The position numbers were made by a program, and so were the translations under genes. A DNA stretch of 8,098 bases from an uncultured Aquimarina sp. (lineage in GTDB: Bacteria; Bacteroidota; Bacteroidia; Flavobacteriales; Flavobacteriaceae). The DNA lies in contig CALGNG010000041.1 of the NCBI GenBank assembly GCA_937958735.1, forward strand, positions 1 through 8,098, read 5' to 3'. Below the pieces are notes generated by a model. The model ran no database searches. It worked only from the letters and a program-made list of their open reading frames with translations, and was not told the DNA's origin. Within the stretch, counting starts at the first letter, position 1; every line of letters begins with the position of its first letter. Positions 6,378-8,098 of the stretch are shown here, piece by piece.

Positions 6378-6414
6378 TACTTAGTTAATATCTAAGTATT
6401 AATACTTATATTTG
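6378..6414 (+). promoter_or_regulatory. Porin promoter with three TACTTA boxes
   Basis: TATATTTG (6407-6414) is a perfect -7 element fused to TACTTA (6403-6408), the same sequence TACTTATATTTG as at nrtA. TAAGTATTAATACTTA (6393-6408) is a perfect 16-bp palindrome. A further box, TACTTAGTTA, lies at 6378-6387. No -33 TTG is present. The start codon follows about 35 nt after the -7 element. Confidence 0.7.
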
Positions 6415-6449
6415 ACGCATCATAAACTAGTAACTATAAAATTATCCTT

Positions 6450-7760
6450 ATGAAAAAACTACTATTAAGTGCTATTGCAGGAGCTAGCTTCTTAAACATA
6501 ACGGCACAAGAATTAAGCATAGATGCATTAATTAGACCTCGTTTTGAGTACCGTCACGGATTTCAAGATGTAGCTCCTGATGGTGCGGAAGGCTCTGCTT
6601 TTGTCTCCCAACGTTCCTCTTTATTAATAGGATATAAGGATTCAAAAATTTCTACATTTATAGACTTACAGGATGTAAGTGTTTGGGGAGATCGTCCACA
6701 ATTAGCAAGAGATGGCGGCAATACTTTTAGAGTTAATCAAGCTTGGGCAGAAATCCAATTAAAAAATGGATGGTCTACAAAAATTGGACGTCAAATACTT
6801 AGTTATGATGATCAACGTATTTTAGGAGGTCTTGGCTGGGCACAACAACAACGCACACACGATGCTGGGTTAATTAAATACAAAAAGAATTCTTTAAAAT
6901 TAGACCTTGGTTTTGCTTTTAATCAAAATGTAGAAGGCAATTTTGACAATATATTTAATGCTACTGGAGCTGGTGGACCTATTTTCCAATACAAGGCTAT
7001 GCAATATGCACATTTAAGCGGAAAACTAAGCGAAAAATTAAAAGGTAGCTTCTTATTTATCAACAATACATTCCAAGATAGAGAAGCTACTCCTACTCCT
7101 GGTGTTACAGCCCCTACTACTGGCACTAACTCTAGACAAACTACCGGTATTTACGCACAATATAACGATGGTAAATTTGGATTAACAGGTAGTGCTTATT
7201 ACCAGTCTGGAGAATTTGCCTCCAACGAGATTAATGCTTTCCAAGCTTCTTTATTTGGTACTTACAAAGTAGGTAAAACCCTGAAGTTAATAGGCTTAGG
7301 TGGAGAAATATTAAGCGGAGACGATAATGGATTAAGCGATGGAGAAACTAAATCTTTCTTCCCTCTTTTTGGAACTAACCACAAATTTAACGGTTACCAA
7401 GATTTCTTTTTTGTAGGACGACATGCTAATAATGTGGGGCTAATAGACATTAATGCTAAAGCTGTATTTAAAACTAGTGCAACCTCTAGCTTAACATCTG
7501 CTTTACATTATTTTTCTGCTGCCGATTCGCCAAGTGGTGCAGAAAGCTACTTAGGAACCTCTGTAGATTTAGTTTTTAAACAAAAAATAAACAACTACTC
7601 TAGTGTAATTGTTGGATACTCTCAATCTTTCTTAGGAAGCGATTTTGCCGACTCTAGAGCAGGTGGAGATGCAGACGATATCCAAAACTGGGGATGGGTT
7701 ATGTTAATTATTAAGCCAAACTTATTCAAATGGAAAAAGCCAGCTGAACCAGCTAAATAA
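6450..7760 (+). CDS. Alginate-export-family outer-membrane beta-barrel protein, probable nitrate/nitrite porin
   Basis: This is a predicted outer-membrane channel of 436 residues. The signal peptide MKKLLLSAIAGASFLNITAQ is cleaved around residue 19 (TA|Q). The rest is amphipathic beta-strand sequence with glycine-rich turns. Landmarks of the Alginate_exp family are RPRFEYRHGF (residues 28-37), a FIDLQDVSVWGDRPQ stretch, NQAWAEIQL, and the signature IGRQILSYDDQRILGGLGWAQQQRTHDA (about 116-143). Despite the family name, nothing here points to alginate. The gene lies just before nirB, its promoter shares the box of nrtA, and similar barrels are linked to nitrate genes in Bacteroidetes as far as I recall. 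Passage of nitrate or nitrite is therefore the best guess. The C-terminus carries a lysine/proline tail (KWKKPAEPAK) after the last strand instead of the usual terminal aromatic residue. A strong terminator follows the gene, so nirB is separately transcribed. The barrel call is good; the substrate is inferred. Confidence 0.85.
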   Translation: MKKLLLSAIAGASFLNITAQELSIDALIRPRFEYRHGFQDVAPDGAEGSAFVSQRSSLLIGYKDSKISTFIDLQDVSVWGDRPQLARDGGNTFRVNQAWAEIQLKNGWSTKIGRQILSYDDQRILGGLGWAQQQRTHDAGLIKYKKNSLKLDLGFAFNQNVEGNFDNIFNATGAGGPIFQYKAMQYAHLSGKLSEKLKGSFLFINNTFQDREATPTPGVTAPTTGTNSRQTTGIYAQYNDGKFGLTGSAYYQSGEFASNEINAFQASLFGTYKVGKTLKLIGLGGEILSGDDNGLSDGETKSFFPLFGTNHKFNGYQDFFFVGRHANNVGLIDINAKAVFKTSATSSLTSALHYFSAADSPSGAESYLGTSVDLVFKQKINNYSSVIVGYSQSFLGSDFADSRAGGDADDIQNWGWVMLIIKPNLFKWKKPAEPAK

Positions 7761-7784
7761 CTACTATTTTAATATATTAATTTT

Positions 7785-7819
7785 ATAAAAAAGACTACCT
7801 AATTGGTAGTCTTTTTTAT
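7785..7819 (+). terminator. Rho-independent terminator after the porin gene
   Basis: A 15-bp perfect stem (7785-7799 with 7805-7819, core AAGACTACC/GGTAGTCTT) encloses a TAATT loop. The 3' arm contains six T, and the hairpin lies 25 nt after the stop codon. This is a textbook intrinsic terminator. Confidence 0.88.
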
Positions 7820-7842
7820 GTTAATATATACTAAAATTAAAT

Positions 7843-7885
7843 TACGTACAAATACTTAGTTCCTCGATTATAATACTTATTTTTG
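7843..7885 (+). promoter_or_regulatory. nirB promoter with TACTTA boxes
   Basis: TATTTTTG (7878-7885) is a perfect -7 element fused to TACTTA (7874-7879). A TACTTAGTT box lies exactly 21 bp upstream (7853-7861), and TACGTA a further 10 bp upstream (7843-7848). No -33 TTG is present. The leader to the ATG at 7905 should be about 14 nt. The stretch 7841-7861 matches 2970-2990 near nrtA at 20 of 21 bases. Confidence 0.7.
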
Positions 7886-7904
7886 CAGCAGTAAACATTT
7901 CCCT

Positions 7905-8098
7905 ATGAAGAATATTATTGTTATTGGAAACGGAATGGTGGGTTACAAATTTTGTGAAAAATTAGCTAACCACCCTAATTATGCTAATTTTAAGCTAACC
8001 GTTTTTGGAGAAGAACCAAGAAGAGCGTACGACCGTGTACATTTAAGTGAATTTTATGACGGAAAAACAGCAGAAGATCTAAGTATGTCTTCTGCCAC
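7905..8098 (+). CDS. nirB: NAD(P)H nitrite reductase large subunit NirB (N-terminal 64 residues, cut by window edge)
   Basis: This is the cytoplasmic assimilatory nitrite reductase, which reduces nitrite to ammonium with NAD(P)H through FAD, an iron-sulfur cluster and siroheme. Only the start of the FAD domain is visible. The dinucleotide-binding motif IVIGNGMVG is at residues 5-13, and the NirB-type segment EEPRRAYDRVHLSEFYDGKTAEDLS is at about 36-60. The 'YDRVHLS' sequence is characteristic of NirB/NasD among pyridine nucleotide-disulfide oxidoreductases. The cofactor-binding C-terminal domains are outside the window. It has its own box-containing promoter and follows the porin terminator. 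A related stand-alone FAD reductase cannot be fully excluded from the fragment, but the nitrate transporter context supports NirB. Confidence 0.9.
   Translation, partial: MKNIIVIGNGMVGYKFCEKLANHPNYANFKLTVFGEEPRRAYDRVHLSEFYDGKTAEDLSMSSA

Noticed and set aside
6378..6398. Classical NarL 7-2-7 site at the porin promoter
   Set aside because: The boxes TACTTAG and CTAAGTA face each other but are separated by 7 bases, not 2, so the classical arrangement is absent; only the heptamer resemblance is kept.
6796..6804. TACTTAGTT inside the porin coding region
   Set aside because: It encodes conserved barrel residues (ILSYD), has no -7 element attached and does not lie before a gene; treated as chance.
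6923..7126. Minus-strand open frame under the porin gene
   Set aside because: Antisense shadow of conserved barrel sequence.

Overview
The window is AT-rich DNA from a Bacteroidetes bacterium, most likely a member of the Flavobacteriaceae. The promoters carry the Bacteroidetes -7 element TAnnTTTG, there are almost no Shine-Dalgarno sequences, signal peptides end in the 'A|Q' or 'A|N' style, and the proteins resemble flavobacterial homologues. The content is the regulatory and uptake part of a nitrate/nitrite assimilation locus, truncated at both ends.

Layout: 1-2921 on the minus strand is an ABC-type nitrate transporter operon read nrtA (lipoprotein binding protein) - nrtB (permease) - ATPase (5' end only). 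A 300-bp divergent control region (2922-3223) separates it from two tandem plus-strand genes (3224-4060 and 4502-5323). These encode exported paralogues built from two copies of a PilJ/NarX-like sensor module with the P-box 'GKQRMLSQR', and neither has a membrane anchor or a kinase. A strong 57-bp palindrome then separates them from a convergent minus-strand NarL/FixJ-type response regulator (5581-6276). Divergent from that is an alginate-export-family outer-membrane barrel (6450-7760), followed by the start of nirB, the large subunit of NAD(P)H nitrite reductase (7905 onward).

Proposed working model (inference): nitrate crosses the outer membrane through the barrel, is captured by NrtA, is pumped in by NrtB and the ATPase, and nitrite is reduced to ammonium by NirB. 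The exported P-box proteins would sense nitrate or nitrite in the periplasm, and the response regulator would control the genes.

The most striking regulatory signal is a recurring TACTTA(G) box. Four promoters (nrtA, the first P-box gene, porin, nirB) have the box fused to the -7 element in the same geometry, TACTTAnnTTTG, and none has a recognisable -33 element. Extra copies of the box lie upstream, including three tandem copies exactly 21 bp apart before nrtA. The regulator gene has a variant of the arrangement. The second P-box gene lacks the box and has an ordinary-looking -33/-7 promoter. The window therefore appears to hold a small autoregulated nitrate regulon with an unusual soluble, duplicated sensor component. 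No sensor kinase is visible.
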